From: Sphingomonas sp. R-74633
GTDB taxonomy: Bacteria > Pseudomonadota > Alphaproteobacteria > Sphingomonadales > Sphingomonadaceae
Assembly (NCBI RefSeq): GCF_013416555.1
Contig: NZ_JACCFG010000003.1
Location: 496,001-560,000 of the forward strand
Direction: 5' to 3'
Length of the DNA stretch: 64,000 nt
In this document: positions 25,974 through 35,159 of the stretch, in pieces
Numbering within the stretch: position 1 is the stretch's first letter
Layout of the letters: each line of letters starts with the position of its first letter
The notes under the pieces: model-generated
Told to the model about the DNA's origin: nothing
Databases searched by the model: none
What the model saw: the letters and a program-made list of their open reading frames with translations, nothing else
Position numbers and translations under genes: made by a program

Positions 25974-26638
25974 CCACGAACTCCAAACAGGGCAGTGCCG
26001 ACGCGGACATGCGTCGCGCCGATGGTCACGGCGGTCTCGAAATCGCCCGACATGCCCATCGACAGGCCGGTGAGGCCGTGGTCGCGGGCGATCTTGGCGA
26101 GCAGGGCGAAATAAGGCGCGGGCTCGAGCTCGAGCGGAGGCACGCACATCAGGCCCTGTACGGGCAGGTCAGCGGCGCGCGCCTCGACGAGCAAGGCCGG
26201 CAGATCGGCGACCGGACAGCCGCCCTTCTGTTCTTCGTCACCGATATTGACTTGGAGGAAGCAGTCCGGGCGCTTGCCGGCCTTGTCCATTGCCTTGGCC
26301 AGCGCAGCGACCAGCGAGGGGCGGTCGACCGAATGGATCGCGTCGAACAGCGCGACGGCCTCGTCCGCCTTGTTCGACTGGAGCTGCCCGACCAGATGGA
26401 GCGCGATGTCGGGAGTCGTCTCGCGCAACTTCGGCCACTTGGCTTCGGCTTCCTGCACGCGATTCTCGCCGAACACGCGCTGGCCGGCGTCGATCAGCGG
26501 CTGGATGGCGTCGACGTCGTGCATCTTGGAGATGGCGATCAGCGTGACATCATCGGCTTTGCGCCCCGCGATCTTCGCGGAACGCGCGATTCGGGCGCGC
26601 ACATCGGCAAGGCGCTGACTGGTTTCGTCTATCGGCAT
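25970..26638 (-). CDS. yggS: YggS-family pyridoxal phosphate homeostasis protein
   Basis: Binds PLP and balances vitamin B6 and amino/keto acid pools; no catalytic activity is established. The 222-residue single-domain fold-type III protein has LIAISKMHDVDAIQPLIDAG with the PLP lysine near 37, FGENRVQEAEAKW, HLVGQLQSNKADEAV, VNIGDEEQKGGCP and LSMGMSGDFETAVTIGATHVRVGTALFG (phosphate-binding). Start at 26638. It is divergent from the ThiE-like gene with only 22 bp between starts. Confidence 0.95.
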   Translation of the reverse strand: MPIDETSQRLADVRARIARSAKIAGRKADDVTLIAISKMHDVDAIQPLIDAGQRVFGENRVQEAEAKWPKLRETTPDIALHLVGQLQSNKADEAVALFDAIHSVDRPSLVAALAKAMDKAGKRPDCFLQVNIGDEEQKGGCPVADLPALLVEARAADLPVQGLMCVPPLELEPAPYFALLAKIARDHGLTGLSMGMSGDFETAVTIGATHVRVGTALFGVRG

Positions 26639-26660
26639 GGTCCGCGCTATAGGCAGGGCG

Positions 26661-27179
26661 ATGCGCCGCCGCCACCCCCTCCCGCGCCTTTGGCTGATGA
26701 CCGACGAACGCATGGGCGAAGCGCTGTGGGATGCGCTCGAGCGGCTGCCGCGCGGCGCCGGCGTGGTGTTCCGGCATTATGGCCTGGCCGCTGTCGAACG
26801 CCGGGCGCTGTTCGCGAGGGTGCTGAAGGTCGCCAGGCGGCGCGGGCTGGTGCTGGTCCGCGCAGGGTCGCAGCCGATGCGCGGCGAAGCAGGCGCGCAT
26901 GGCAGGCGTGGTCGCGGACTCCGCACCGCGCCGGCGCATAACCGGCGCGAGGCGGTCGCAGCACTGCGCGCAGGCGCAAACGCGCTGTTCGTCTCACCAG
27001 CGTTCCCCACCCGCTCGCACCCCGGCGCGCGGGCGCTGGGCCGGGTACGGTTCGGGCTGCTGGTGCGCGGGCTCGACGTGCCGGTGATTGCTCTGGGCGG
27101 CATGGACGCGCGCAAGGCTGCGAGCCTCAAGCCGTTCGGACTATATGGATGGGCGGCGATCGACGCCTGGACCCGCTAA
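26661..27179 (+). CDS. Thiamine phosphate synthase / TenI-like protein
   Basis: A 172-residue TIM-barrel fragment-like protein of the ThiE/TenI group: PRLWLMTDERMG at the N-terminus, HYGLAAVERRALFARVL, AHNRREAVAALRAGANALFVSPAFPTRSHPGA and VPVIALGGMDARKA. It is shorter than canonical ThiE (about 210) and the pyrimidine/pyrophosphate site is not convincing, so true TMP synthase activity is uncertain. The ATG at 26661, preceded by AGGCAGGG, is preferred over 26637. Rich in arginine compared with neighbours. Confidence 0.75.
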   Translation: MRRRHPLPRLWLMTDERMGEALWDALERLPRGAGVVFRHYGLAAVERRALFARVLKVARRRGLVLVRAGSQPMRGEAGAHGRRGRGLRTAPAHNRREAVAALRAGANALFVSPAFPTRSHPGARALGRVRFGLLVRGLDVPVIALGGMDARKAASLKPFGLYGWAAIDAWTR

Positions 27180-27182
27180 CGC

Positions 27183-27917
27183 TCAGAAGCGGAAGGCGGT
27201 GCCCACATAGACGGCCTGGCTCTCGCGACGGGTGTCGTTGAGCTTGGGCAGGCGATCTTCCTCGCTACGATAGCGCACGCCGGCGGTCACATCGAGGTTG
27301 CGGGTCAGCGAATAGCTGCCGCCGACATCGATCGAGTAGCTCGGCTTGTCGCCGATCAACACCGGCGTGTTGGCCAGCGGACGATCGGCGGCGGCGCTGA
27401 CGCGGCCGCTGAGGCGCTTGCCGGTATAGCTGACGCCGACATCAGCACGCTCACGGCTGCCCGGCTGATCGACCAGTTCGACGCGAGTCACGTCGCCCGA
27501 AACGGCGAGACGCTTCCAGCCGACCGAGACGCCGAGATTGTAGGAGATCGGCGCCAGGCTGACCGGCGCCGCCGACGCGACTTCGCGCGTTACGTCACGG
27601 CTGCGCAGCGCCCGGCTCGTGCTCGAGCGGACTGCAACCGTCACGCCGCGGGCATTGCCGCGCGATTCAGCCGGAGTGAAGCGGAAGCTGCCTTCGGGCA
27701 GGCCCGAACGGGCGAGCACCGCAGCGAGCTTGGGATCAGCCGCGGCGGGGGTAAAAGTACCGATGTCGCCGCGCAGCGGAAGCGCCGCGCGCTTGGCCGG
27801 GGCCACACGCTCGGTCCTGCTGGTCTGCGCCTGAATCGCAGGCGCGAGCAGGAGCCCGGCGACGCTAAGCGCCCCCAGTGCAATCCCTGTCCTGACCTGT
27901 ACGACTCGCATCAGCAT
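27183..27917 (-). CDS. Exported protein of unknown function, beta-barrel-like
   Basis: A 244-residue protein with a clear signal peptide (about 1-30, ending AIQAQ). After a low-complexity linker, residues 115-244 alternate polar and hydrophobic residues in short strands (ISYNLGVSVGWKRLAVSGDVTRV, ADVGVSYTGKRLSGRVSAAAD, YSIDVGGSYSLTRNLDVTAGVRY) and the chain ends in phenylalanine (GTAFRF), the usual C-terminal signal of outer membrane barrels. A small outer membrane porin-like protein is likely; specific function unknown. Monocistronic and divergent from the DUF3576 gene. Confidence 0.7.
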   Translation of the reverse strand: MLMRVVQVRTGIALGALSVAGLLLAPAIQAQTSRTERVAPAKRAALPLRGDIGTFTPAAADPKLAAVLARSGLPEGSFRFTPAESRGNARGVTVAVRSSTSRALRSRDVTREVASAAPVSLAPISYNLGVSVGWKRLAVSGDVTRVELVDQPGSRERADVGVSYTGKRLSGRVSAAADRPLANTPVLIGDKPSYSIDVGGSYSLTRNLDVTAGVRYRSEEDRLPKLNDTRRESQAVYVGTAFRF

Positions 27918-28070
27918 GTTTCCCTAGATAGGATCGCCTACCATGATTCAGAACCGAGGTTCCACCGGTGGCACAAATTTCGTGACGGTGTTGCCCAAGA
28001 CCCACAGATTCCGCTTTTCAGGGCCTTAACCACCCTGTCCCAACGCACGAATCGGCTCTCGGCTTCCGCC

Positions 28071-28098
28071 TTGCTCCCGCCACATGAGCCCCTATAGA
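28071..28098 (+). promoter_or_regulatory. Putative sigma-70 promoter of the DUF3576 gene
   Basis: TTGCTC (28071) and TATAGA (28093) are spaced by 16 bp, 35 bp before the ATG at 28133 and with AGGA at 28121 as ribosome binding site. This is the best promoter-like pair in the 215-bp divergent gap. Confidence 0.45.
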
Positions 28099-28132
28099 TG
28101 CTTTCGACTTTTTGCCTGGTAGGAATGTGACG

Positions 28133-28570
28133 ATGAACCGCCTGTTGCGCACCGCGATCCTGGGGTCGCTTGCTCTCTCGATCACCGCGTGCGGCCATAA
28201 GAACAAGGGCGTGGAGGCTGACCTCGCCGCGTCGAAGGTGACCACGATCGGCGTGAATTCCTATCTGTGGCGCGCCAGCCTCGACACGCTGAGCTTCATG
28301 CCGCTGCTCCAGACCGATTCGAACGGCGGCGTGATCGTGACCGACTGGTATGTGAACCCGAACGTCCAGACGGAGCGGATGAAGGTGACCGTGACGATCC
28401 TCGACCAGGATCTCCGTGCCGATGCGCTGCGCGTGGCCGCCCTTCGCGAAGTCAACCGCAGCGGCGCCTGGGTCGCCGCGCCGGTCCAGGCCGCGACGGT
28501 GCAGAAGCTCGAGGACATCATCCTTACCCGCGCCCGCGATCTGCGCCGTGCCGCGGTGGCGACCAAGTAA
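28133..28570 (+). CDS. DUF3576 lipoprotein
   Basis: A 145-residue lipoprotein: signal sequence with lipobox SITAC (lipidated cysteine at about 20), then DUF3576 with TTIGVNSYLWRASLDTLSFMPLLQTDSNGGVIVTDWY and the C-terminal EDIILTRARDLR. The ATG at 28133 follows AGGA by eight bases. Family role is unknown. Location beside leuS-lptE, where lptE makes another outer membrane lipoprotein, is conserved in alphaproteobacteria and hints at an envelope function. Confidence 0.92.
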   Translation: MNRLLRTAILGSLALSITACGHKNKGVEADLAASKVTTIGVNSYLWRASLDTLSFMPLLQTDSNGGVIVTDWYVNPNVQTERMKVTVTILDQDLRADALRVAALREVNRSGAWVAAPVQAATVQKLEDIILTRARDLRRAAVATK

Positions 28571-28592
28571 TTTCATTAGTGGCGGTACCTGC

Positions 28593-28643
28593 CTGCTCTC
28601 CCGTCCGGCGAAGCAGGCCGGCATCGCAAGAGAGCAGCAGGAA
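28593..28643 (+). promoter_or_regulatory. Leader hairpin overlapping the leuS ribosome binding site
   Basis: CTGCTCTC (28593-28600) pairs with GAGAGCAG (28630-28637); inside it CCGGC pairs with GCCGG (28605-28621). Upstream CCTG can extend pairing into the AGCAGGA sequence that precedes the TTG start of leuS at 28649. The structure could lower or regulate leuS translation. No T tract follows, so it is not a plain terminator. Confidence 0.45.
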
Positions 28644-28648
28644 CTGAT

Positions 28649-31162
28649 TTGTCTCGCTTCAACCCGTTGAAGGCGGACGCCGCGTGGCAGAAAATGTGGG
28701 AAGAGAACCGCACTTTCGCCGCGCGTGACGATTCGCCCAAGCCCAAGAGCTTCGTCCTCGAGATGTTCCCCTATCCGTCGGGGCGCATCCATATGGGCCA
28801 CGTCCGCAACTACACGATGGGCGACGTGCTTGCGCGCTTCCGGCGGATGAAGGGCATGGAAGTGCTCCACCCGATGGGCTGGGACGCGTTCGGCATGCCG
28901 GCCGAGAATGCGGCGATGGAGAAGAAGGTCCATCCGGGCAACTGGACCCGCGCCAATATCGCGACGATGAAGGCGCAGCTGAAGCGGCTGGGCTTCGCGC
29001 TCGACTGGACCCGAGAGCTCGCCACCTGCGAGCCCGATTATTACGGGCACGAACAGGCGATCTTCCTCGATTTCTTCGAGAACGGGCTGGTCTATCGCAA
29101 GGAATCGGCGGTCAATTGGGACCCGGTCGACATGACCGTGCTCGCCAATGAGCAGGTGATCGACGGGCGCGGCTGGCGCTCGGGTGCGCTGGTGGAGCGG
29201 CGCAAGCTCAGCCAATGGTTCCTCAAGATCACCCAGTTCGCCGACGACCTGCTCGAGGGCGTGCGCGGGCTCGAGCATTGGCCCGACAAGGTCAAGCTGA
29301 TGCAGGAGAACTGGATCGGCAAGTCGGAAGGCCTGCAGTTCCACTGGACGCTTTCAGACGGCGAAGCTCTCGAAGTTTACACCACCCGGCCGGATACGAT
29401 CTTCGGCGCGAGCTTCATTGCCGTCGCAGCCGACCATCCGATCGCACAGAAACTGGCCGCTTCGAACGCGGAAGTTGGCGCGTTCATCGAGCTGTGCAAG
29501 CAGGGCGGCACCACCGCGGCCGAGTTGGAGACGCAGGAGAAGCTGGGCTATGACACCGGCCTCACTGCCACGCATCCCTTTGATAACGCTTGGCAAGTTC
29601 CGGTCTACATCGCCAATTTCGTGCTGATGGACTATGGCACCGGCGCGGTGTTCGGCGTGCCCGCGCACGACCAGCGCGACTTTGAGTTCGCCAGCAAATA
29701 TTCGCTTCCGATCCGTCGCGTCGTCTCCGAAGGCGACAAGACCGAGTCCGCATTCCACGATGCTGAGGCCTATACCGGCCCGGGCACGCTGGTGAACTCG
29801 CACTTCCTCGACGGGATGGACGTGACCGACGCCAAGCGCGCGGTGATCCAGCGTGCCGAGGATGGCGGCTGGGGCAAGGGCCAGACAGTGTGGCGCCTGC
29901 GCGATTGGGGTGTCAGCCGCCAGCGCTATTGGGGCACGCCGATCCCGATCATCCATTGCGAGAGCTGCGGCGTGGTCCCCGCCCCGCGCGACTCTTTGCC
30001 GATCGTGCTGCCCGAGGACGTGTCGTTCGACATCCCCGGCAACCCGCTCGACCGGCATCCGACCTGGAAGCATGTCGACTGCCCGAAGTGCGGCGCGCCC
30101 GCACGGCGCGAAACCGACACGCTCGACACTTTCGTCGATTCCTCCTGGTACTTCATTCGCTTCGCCAGCCAGCCTGCGGACAAGCCGTTCGACAAGGCAG
30201 TGGCCGAACAGTGGCTGCCGGTCGGCCAGTATATCGGCGGTGTCGAGCATGCGATCCTGCACCTGCTCTATGCGCGCTTCTTCACCCGGGCGCTGCGCCA
30301 TATCGGCAAGCTCGACGTGGCCGAGCCGTTCCAGGGCCTGTTCACCCAGGGCATGGTGACGCACGAGACCTATAAGAGCCTCGACGGCCGCTGGCTCTCG
30401 CCGGAGGAGATCCGCAAGGACAGCGCCGGCGCAGTGGAACGTGCCTCGGGCGAGCCGATCGAGATCGGCCGCATCGAGAAGATGTCCAAGTCGAAGAAGA
30501 ACACCGTCGATCCCGAGCCGATCGTCGACCAGTACGGCGCCGACGCGGTGCGCTGGTTCATGCTCTCCGACAGCCCGCCCGAGCGCGATCTCGAGTGGAG
30601 CGAGAACGGCATCGAAGGCGCCTGGCGCTTCGTGAACCGGCTGTGGAGACTCTTCCATAGCGTTACGGAAGACGAAGTTGGCACCGGCGAGGACAAGGAG
30701 CTCGACAAGCGCCTGCACCGTACGATCGCCGGCGTCGCCGAGGATGTGGAGGCGCTGACCTTCAACAAGTCGGTCGCCAAGCTGTACGAACTGGTCGGCG
30801 CGATCGAGAAGGCGCAAGCTTCGGCGTCCAGAACGAACGCAATCCGTACACTCGCCCGCATCGTCGCGCCGATGGTGCCGCATATCGCCGAGGAAGCCTG
30901 GGCCGCCATGGGCCAGACCGGCCTGATCGCCGACGCGGACTGGCCCGAAGTGAACCCCGCGCTGCTCGTCGACGATGAAGTGACGATCGCCGTCCAGGTG
31001 AATGGCAAGCTGCGCGATACGCTGCTAATGCCGAAGGGCGCGGCCAAGGATCATGTCGAGGCCGCGGCACTTGCCAGCGAGAAGATCGTTAGGGCGCTCG
31101 AAGGCAACCAACCGAAGAAGGTGATCGTCGTGCCCGATCGTCTGGTCAATATCGTCGCATGA
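28649..31162 (+). CDS. leuS: Leucyl-tRNA synthetase
   Basis: Class I synthetase charging tRNA-Leu, 837 residues. Class I HIGH-type motif is [14 protein letters not shown] near 40-50; the CP1 editing domain spans about 220-420 ([35 protein letters not shown] with the editing aspartate); zinc-like cysteines CESCG and CPKCG near 440 and 475; [13 protein letters not shown] near 610 is KMSKS; anticodon-binding helices follow. The start is TTG at 28649 after AGCAGGA; it begins [18 protein letters not shown] as in homologues. lptE and holA follow with overlaps. Confidence 0.97.
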   Translation: MSRFNPLKADAAWQKMWEENRTFAARDDSPKPKSFVLEMFPYPSGRIHMGHVRNYTMGDVLARFRRMKGMEVLHPMGWDAFGMPAENAAMEKKVHPGNWTRANIATMKAQLKRLGFALDWTRELATCEPDYYGHEQAIFLDFFENGLVYRKESAVNWDPVDMTVLANEQVIDGRGWRSGALVERRKLSQWFLKITQFADDLLEGVRGLEHWPDKVKLMQENWIGKSEGLQFHWTLSDGEALEVYTTRPDTIFGASFIAVAADHPIAQKLAASNAEVGAFIELCKQGGTTAAELETQEKLGYDTGLTATHPFDNAWQVPVYIANFVLMDYGTGAVFGVPAHDQRDFEFASKYSLPIRRVVSEGDKTESAFHDAEAYTGPGTLVNSHFLDGMDVTDAKRAVIQRAEDGGWGKGQTVWRLRDWGVSRQRYWGTPIPIIHCESCGVVPAPRDSLPIVLPEDVSFDIPGNPLDRHPTWKHVDCPKCGAPARRETDTLDTFVDSSWYFIRFASQPADKPFDKAVAEQWLPVGQYIGGVEHAILHLLYARFFTRALRHIGKLDVAEPFQGLFTQGMVTHETYKSLDGRWLSPEEIRKDSAGAVERASGEPIEIGRIEKMSKSKKNTVDPEPIVDQYGADAVRWFMLSDSPPERDLEWSENGIEGAWRFVNRLWRLFHSVTEDEVGTGEDKELDKRLHRTIAGVAEDVEALTFNKSVAKLYELVGAIEKAQASASRTNAIRTLARIVAPMVPHIAEEAWAAMGQTGLIADADWPEVNPALLVDDEVTIAVQVNGKLRDTLLMPKGAAKDHVEAAALASEKIVRALEGNQPKKVIVVPDRLVNIVA

Positions 31163-31674
31163 AGCGAGTAGCGCTCCTCGCCGCCACCGCGCTGGCCCTG
31201 TCCGTGTCGCTTTCGGGCTGTGGCCTGCGTCCGCTCTATGGCGGCGGACCCGACGGCACGGTGCGCTCCACGCTTTCCGCGATCGAAGTCGCGCCGATCC
31301 AGGGCGGCCAGTCGGGCTGGCTGGTCGCCAATGCGCTCAAGGACCGGCTCGATCATGGCGGCACCGCGCGCTACCGGCTCGACGTCCAGCTCGACGACCA
31401 GATTTCTGGCCTCGGCGTGCGCCGCGATGACTCGGTGACGCGCGAGCGGCGCATCCTGCGCGCGCGCTACCAGCTCGTCGACCTGAGCAACGGCAATGTC
31501 GTGCTTGACGCCACCGCCGGCTCGGACGCCGGTATCGACGTGGTCGGCAGCGAATATGCGACGATCGCCGCCGAGAAGACCGCGCTCGAGCGGCTTTCGG
31601 GCATCGTCGCGGACCAGATCGTGGCGCGCGTCGCCCGCTATGCGCAGACCGCGCCCGCGGCGGGCGGCCAGTGA
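31159..31674 (+). CDS. lptE: LPS assembly lipoprotein LptE
   Basis: Outer membrane lipoprotein that plugs LptD for LPS insertion. 171 residues with signal peptide and lipobox SLSGC (Cys at about 23) followed by GLRPLYGGG, a hallmark of LptE. The rest alternates beta strands ([35 protein letters not shown] is split over two strands) with a final helix. The leuS-lptE-holA order is widely conserved. The ATG overlaps the leuS stop (ATGA). Confidence 0.92.
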   Translation: MKRVALLAATALALSVSLSGCGLRPLYGGGPDGTVRSTLSAIEVAPIQGGQSGWLVANALKDRLDHGGTARYRLDVQLDDQISGLGVRRDDSVTRERRILRARYQLVDLSNGNVVLDATAGSDAGIDVVGSEYATIAAEKTALERLSGIVADQIVARVARYAQTAPAAGGQ

Positions 31675-32687
31675 AGGCCAACGCGACGCAGATCCGCGCC
31701 GCGATCGAGAAGCCCAAGCCCGACACGCGGCTTTACCTGTTCCACGGCCCCGACGAGGCTGGCGCCGCCGATCTTGCCACCAGGCTCGGCCAGGCGCTGG
31801 GTCCCGACGCCGAGCGTGTCGATCTCGACATGAAGATGCTGCGCGAGCAGCCGGGGCGGCTTGCCGATGAGGCCGCGTCGATGTCGCTGTTCGGGGGAAC
31901 GCGCTTCATCCGATTGCTTGGTGCCGAGGAAGGCGCTGCCGAGGCGATCGGGCTGCTGCTCAGCGCCGAGCGCGCCGGCAATCCGGTGGTGGCGATCGGC
32001 CCGGGGCTCAAGGCGAGCGGCAAGCTGGTCAAGGCGGTGATCGCCGCGCAGAATGCCTATGCCCATGCCTGTTACGTGCCCGAGGGCATGGACGCGACCC
32101 GCCTGGCGGCCAATGTCGCGCGCGAGCACGGCCTCCGCCTGATGGGCGACGTGCCGCAGCGGCTGGCCGCAGCAACCGCGGGCGACCGCGCGATCCTGGC
32201 GCGCGAGATCGAGAAGCTGGCGCTTTACCTCGATGCAGCGCCTGAGCGGCCCAAGGATGCCGATAGCACCGCTTTGGATGCAATCGGCGCGGATCTGGGC
32301 GATTCGGACCTGAGCGACGCAATCACTGCGGTGGTCGACGGCCGGGTGAGCGACATCGGCACCGAGCTTGCCCGGCTGGGCGAGGGCATCGGCGTGCCGC
32401 TGATGCGCCAGCTCGCCCGGCGGCTACAGGGCATGGCCGATATGCGCATCGACCTCGATCGCGGCGGCGACATAGACGAAGTACTTGAAAAACATCGCGT
32501 TTTCTTCCGCGAAAAGGCATCGACCGGCCGCGCGCTCCGCCGCTGGAACAGCGTCCAGCTCGCTCGCGCAATCGATCGCGTCCGCGAAGCCGAGCGGGCC
32601 CTGATGCATTCGGGCAGCGCCGGCGAAGTGCTGGCGGAAGCGGAAGCCGTCACGATCGCACGCCAGGCAGCGCGAGCTCGGGGCTAG
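31671..32687 (+). CDS. holA: DNA polymerase III subunit delta
   Basis: Clamp-loader subunit that opens the beta clamp. 338 residues: LYLFHGPDEAGAADLATRL replaces the AAA+ P-loop region, FGGTRFIRLLGAEE near 75, AREHGLRLMGDVPQRLAAATAGDRAILAREIEKLALY at about 150-185 and a helical collar domain at 210-338. The GTG start overlaps the lptE stop (GTGA), so the gene is last of the leuS unit. It is convergent with the small membrane protein downstream of parB. Confidence 0.92.
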   Translation: MKANATQIRAAIEKPKPDTRLYLFHGPDEAGAADLATRLGQALGPDAERVDLDMKMLREQPGRLADEAASMSLFGGTRFIRLLGAEEGAAEAIGLLLSAERAGNPVVAIGPGLKASGKLVKAVIAAQNAYAHACYVPEGMDATRLAANVAREHGLRLMGDVPQRLAAATAGDRAILAREIEKLALYLDAAPERPKDADSTALDAIGADLGDSDLSDAITAVVDGRVSDIGTELARLGEGIGVPLMRQLARRLQGMADMRIDLDRGGDIDEVLEKHRVFFREKASTGRALRRWNSVQLARAIDRVREAERALMHSGSAGEVLAEAEAVTIARQAARARG

Positions 32688-32703
32688 AGCGCCGGGATCA
32701 CGG

Positions 32704-32874
32704 CTATTTCTTCGCTGCCAGCCCGACCAGCTTGTTCAGCGTAAGTAGCAGCAACAAAATACCGGCCACCCAAGCGAGCACCGCGGCGCTTGCGATACCG
32801 ATGGCCATCAGCAGCACCAGCGGACCGAGGAACAGCGTATAGCGGTCCCGCAACAGCTGGAGCCGCTCACCCAT
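32704..32874 (-). CDS. 56-residue membrane protein downstream of parB
   Basis: Translation gives a 56-residue protein: MGERLQLLRDRYTLF, two hydrophobic segments at about 14-33 and 34-49 (rich in L, A, I and V), then NKLVGLAAKK. The ATG at 32874 is five bases after the parB stop, and codon use matches neighbours, so it is probably the last gene of the mnmE-to-parB run. I know no function. The charge pattern suggests a two-helix hairpin in the inner membrane. It is small enough to be skipped by standard gene finders. Confidence 0.6.
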   Translation of the reverse strand: MGERLQLLRDRYTLFLGPLVLLMAIGIASAAVLAWVAGILLLLLTLNKLVGLAAKK

Positions 32875-32878
32875 CGGA

Positions 32879-33760
32879 TCAGATCCGCTCGCCGCTCAGG
32901 CGCTGGCAGACCATGTCGAGCTGGTCGAGCGTCGAATAGGCGAGCACCAGCGTGCCGCCCTTGGCGCTATGGGCAATCTTGACGTTGAGGCCGAGCACAT
33001 CGCCGAGCTGGTGCTCGAGCGCCATGATATCGGCATCGCGGATCTTGGGATCGGCCTTGCGCTTCGAATTGGGCTTGGCGTGGCGGGCCAGCTTTTCGGT
33101 CTCGCGCACCGACAGCCCTTTGCTGGCGACTTCACGGGCAAGCTTCTCTGCCTCGGGCGCACCGATCAGCGCGCGGGCATGGCCCATGTCGATATCGCCG
33201 ACCACGACCATCTGGCGAACGCCTTCGGGCAGATCGAGCAGGCGAAGCAGATTGGCGATGTGGCTGCGCGACTTGTGGACGAGTTTGCCCAGCGCTTCCT
33301 GGCTGTGGCCGAACTCGCGGATCAGCCGGGCGTAGGCCTCGGCTTCTTCGATCGCATTGAGGTCCTGGCGCTGGATATTCTCCACCAGCGCGATTTCCAT
33401 CGTCTCGGTATCGTCGAAATCGCGAACGATTACCGGGACTTCGTGCAGCCGCGCCTTTTGCGCCGCGCGCCAGCGGCGTTCGCCGGCGACGATCTGGTAG
33501 TTATGGCCGAACGGGCGAACGACGATCGGCTGGATCAGCCCGCGCTGCTTGAGCGACTGGGCGAGCTCTTCGAGCGCTTCCTCGTCGAAATGGCGGCGCG
33601 GCTGGTCCGGATGTGGCACCAGCGAGCTGACCGGCAGCATCCGCAGCCCGGAATTCGCCTCGGGCGTGCCCGAGACCGGGGCTTCGGGGACATTGTCGCC
33701 GAGCAGCGAGGAGAGCCCGCGGCCGAGGCCGGGGCGAGGCTTGCGGGTTGCTTCGGTCAT
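32879..33760 (-). CDS. parB: Chromosome partitioning protein ParB
   Basis: CTP-dependent DNA clamp that loads at parS and spreads near the origin. 293 residues: short N-terminal ParA-contacting peptide (RPGLGRGLSSLLGD), ParB/Srx CTPase domain with the arginine-rich AGERRWRAAQKA motif near 110-120, ENIQRQDLNAIEEAEAYARLI, a helix-turn-helix at about 160-200 (LGKLVHKSRSHIANLLRLLDLP) and a C-terminal dimer domain. Three parS sites (34594, 35101, 37029) lie upstream within 4.2 kb. It overlaps parA by ATGA. Confidence 0.97.
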   Translation of the reverse strand: MTEATRKPRPGLGRGLSSLLGDNVPEAPVSGTPEANSGLRMLPVSSLVPHPDQPRRHFDEEALEELAQSLKQRGLIQPIVVRPFGHNYQIVAGERRWRAAQKARLHEVPVIVRDFDDTETMEIALVENIQRQDLNAIEEAEAYARLIREFGHSQEALGKLVHKSRSHIANLLRLLDLPEGVRQMVVVGDIDMGHARALIGAPEAEKLAREVASKGLSVRETEKLARHAKPNSKRKADPKIRDADIMALEHQLGDVLGLNVKIAHSAKGGTLVLAYSTLDQLDMVCQRLSGERI

Positions 33761-34539
33761 GCGGCTTTCTTGAGCTTGGGCAGGCGATCGATCACTTCGC
33801 GGGCCAGCGCGATATAGGCTTCGGAGCCCGGGCAGCGATGATCGTAGATCAACGCCGGCAAACCATGGCTCGGCGCCTCGGACAGGCGGACGTTGCGCGG
33901 GATTACCGTATCGAACACGACGCGGCCGAGCACGGCGCGGACATCGTCCGAAACCTGATCGGTCAGGCGGTTGCGGCGATCATACATGGTGAGCACCACG
34001 CCGAGGATCGACAGGCCGGGGTTGAAGCGGCTGCGGATGCGCTCGACGGTGTTGAGCAGCTGACCAAGGCCTTCGAGCGCGAAGAACTCGCATTGGAGCG
34101 GCACGAGCAGCGCGTGCGCCGCGACCATCGCGTTGACGGTCAGCAGGCCAAGCGACGGCGGGCAATCGATCAGGATCACATCCCAGCGCTGCGCATTGTG
34201 CCGCGCGATCGCCGCGTCGAGCCGATGGGTGCGTGCCTCGAACTCGATCAGCTCGATCTCCGCGCCCGACAGATCCTGCGTCGCGGGAACGATGTCGAGC
34301 CCCGGCACCTTGGTCGGCGAGGCGACATCGACCAGATCGACATCGGTGACGAGCAGATCATAGCTCGAATGCTCGCGCTCGGCGCGGCTGATGCCGAGGC
34401 CGGTTGAGGCATTGCCCTGCGGGTCGAGGTCGATCAGCAGCACGCGCTGGCCGGTGGCGGCGAGCGCGGTGCCGACATTGATCGCCGTGGTGGTCTTGCC
34501 CACCCCGCCCTTCTGATTGGCGATAGCGATGACGATCAT
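33757..34539 (-). CDS. parA: Chromosome partitioning ATPase ParA
   Basis: Deviant Walker-type ATPase that moves ParB-parS complexes. 260 residues: NQKGGVGKTTTAINVGTAL is the deviant Walker A (two lysines), LLIDLDPQGNASTGLG is A', DVILIDCPPSLGLLTVNAMVAAH is Walker B, and LGVVLTMYDRRN follows. No N-terminal DNA-binding extension, so it is a chromosomal type Ib-like Soj. The ATG overlaps rsmG (ATGA). Confidence 0.97.
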   Translation of the reverse strand: MIVIAIANQKGGVGKTTTAINVGTALAATGQRVLLIDLDPQGNASTGLGISRAEREHSSYDLLVTDVDLVDVASPTKVPGLDIVPATQDLSGAEIELIEFEARTHRLDAAIARHNAQRWDVILIDCPPSLGLLTVNAMVAAHALLVPLQCEFFALEGLGQLLNTVERIRSRFNPGLSILGVVLTMYDRRNRLTDQVSDDVRAVLGRVVFDTVIPRNVRLSEAPSHGLPALIYDHRCPGSEAYIALAREVIDRLPKLKKAA

Positions 34540-35159
34540 CTCGGGCGTACCTTTCGCGCGACCACGATACCTGACTCAGGCGACGTAATGCTGGGTTCCA
34601 CGTGAAACACACCCTGCCATTTCGCGCGCGCGGCTTCCACCTCCGAATGCGCGCTACGCCCCTTGGGAAGCAACCATATTGTGGATGAGTCTGTGCAATG
34701 GCCTGTGGATCTGAACAGATCGGGCAATGCAGCGACCGCACGGGCCGAAATGACCGCCGCCTTGCGCTTGGGCTTGTACGCTTCGATCTTGGCGTGCTCG
34801 ACCTTTGCTCGATCGCCGATACCCAGCGCCTCGACAGCCGCGCGAAGGAACTCGACGCGGCGAATGCGGGGCTCGACCATCACCATCGGGCGGTCGATCA
34901 GCAGCGCAACGATCAGGCCGGGCATGCCGGCGCCCGTGCCGACATCAACCCAAGCGCCCTCTCCGGCTTCTTCAGCCAGTGGGATAAGCTGGGCGGAATC
35001 GACGAAGTGGCGTGCCCAAAGCGTGTCGAACGACGACGCCGAAATCAGATTCTGTTGGGTCGATTCTTCGCGCAATATCTCTGCGAACTTTTGTAGCTGC
35101 GTTTCACGTGAAACATTGAAATGTGCACGGATCCAGCCCCGGGCTTCGTCTTCAGTCAT
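34536..35159 (-). CDS. rsmG: 16S rRNA (guanine-527-N7)-methyltransferase RsmG
   Basis: Methylates G527 of 16S rRNA using SAM. 207 residues with the RsmG fold: [16 protein letters not shown] at 14-29, [31 protein letters not shown] (SAM loop) near 70, [10 protein letters not shown] and LLPKGRS. The peptide NVSRET is encoded by a perfect parS site (35101-35114), and FHVEP near the C-terminus by another (34594-34609), a known coincidence of the family. The stop overlaps parA, the start overlaps mnmG. Confidence 0.96.
   Translation of the reverse strand: MTEDEARGWIRAHFNVSRETQLQKFAEILREESTQQNLISASSFDTLWARHFVDSAQLIPLAEEAGEGAWVDVGTGAGMPGLIVALLIDRPMVMVEPRIRRVEFLRAAVEALGIGDRAKVEHAKIEAYKPKRKAAVISARAVAALPDLFRSTGHCTDSSTIWLLPKGRSAHSEVEAARAKWQGVFHVEPSITSPESGIVVARKVRPR
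34594..34609. promoter_or_regulatory. parS site 1 (within rsmG)
   Basis: GTTCCACGTGAAAC matches the core parS consensus GTTNCACGTGAAAC exactly. It lies inside the 3' part of rsmG, 55 bp from the parA start, and encodes the peptide FHVE on the minus strand. Expected to bind ParB. Confidence 0.85.
35101..35114. promoter_or_regulatory. parS site 2 (within rsmG)
   Basis: GTTTCACGTGAAAC is a perfect 14-bp palindrome and the textbook parS core. It lies in the 5' part of rsmG and encodes NVSRET in the RsmG N-terminus. Strongest of the three sites. Confidence 0.92.
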
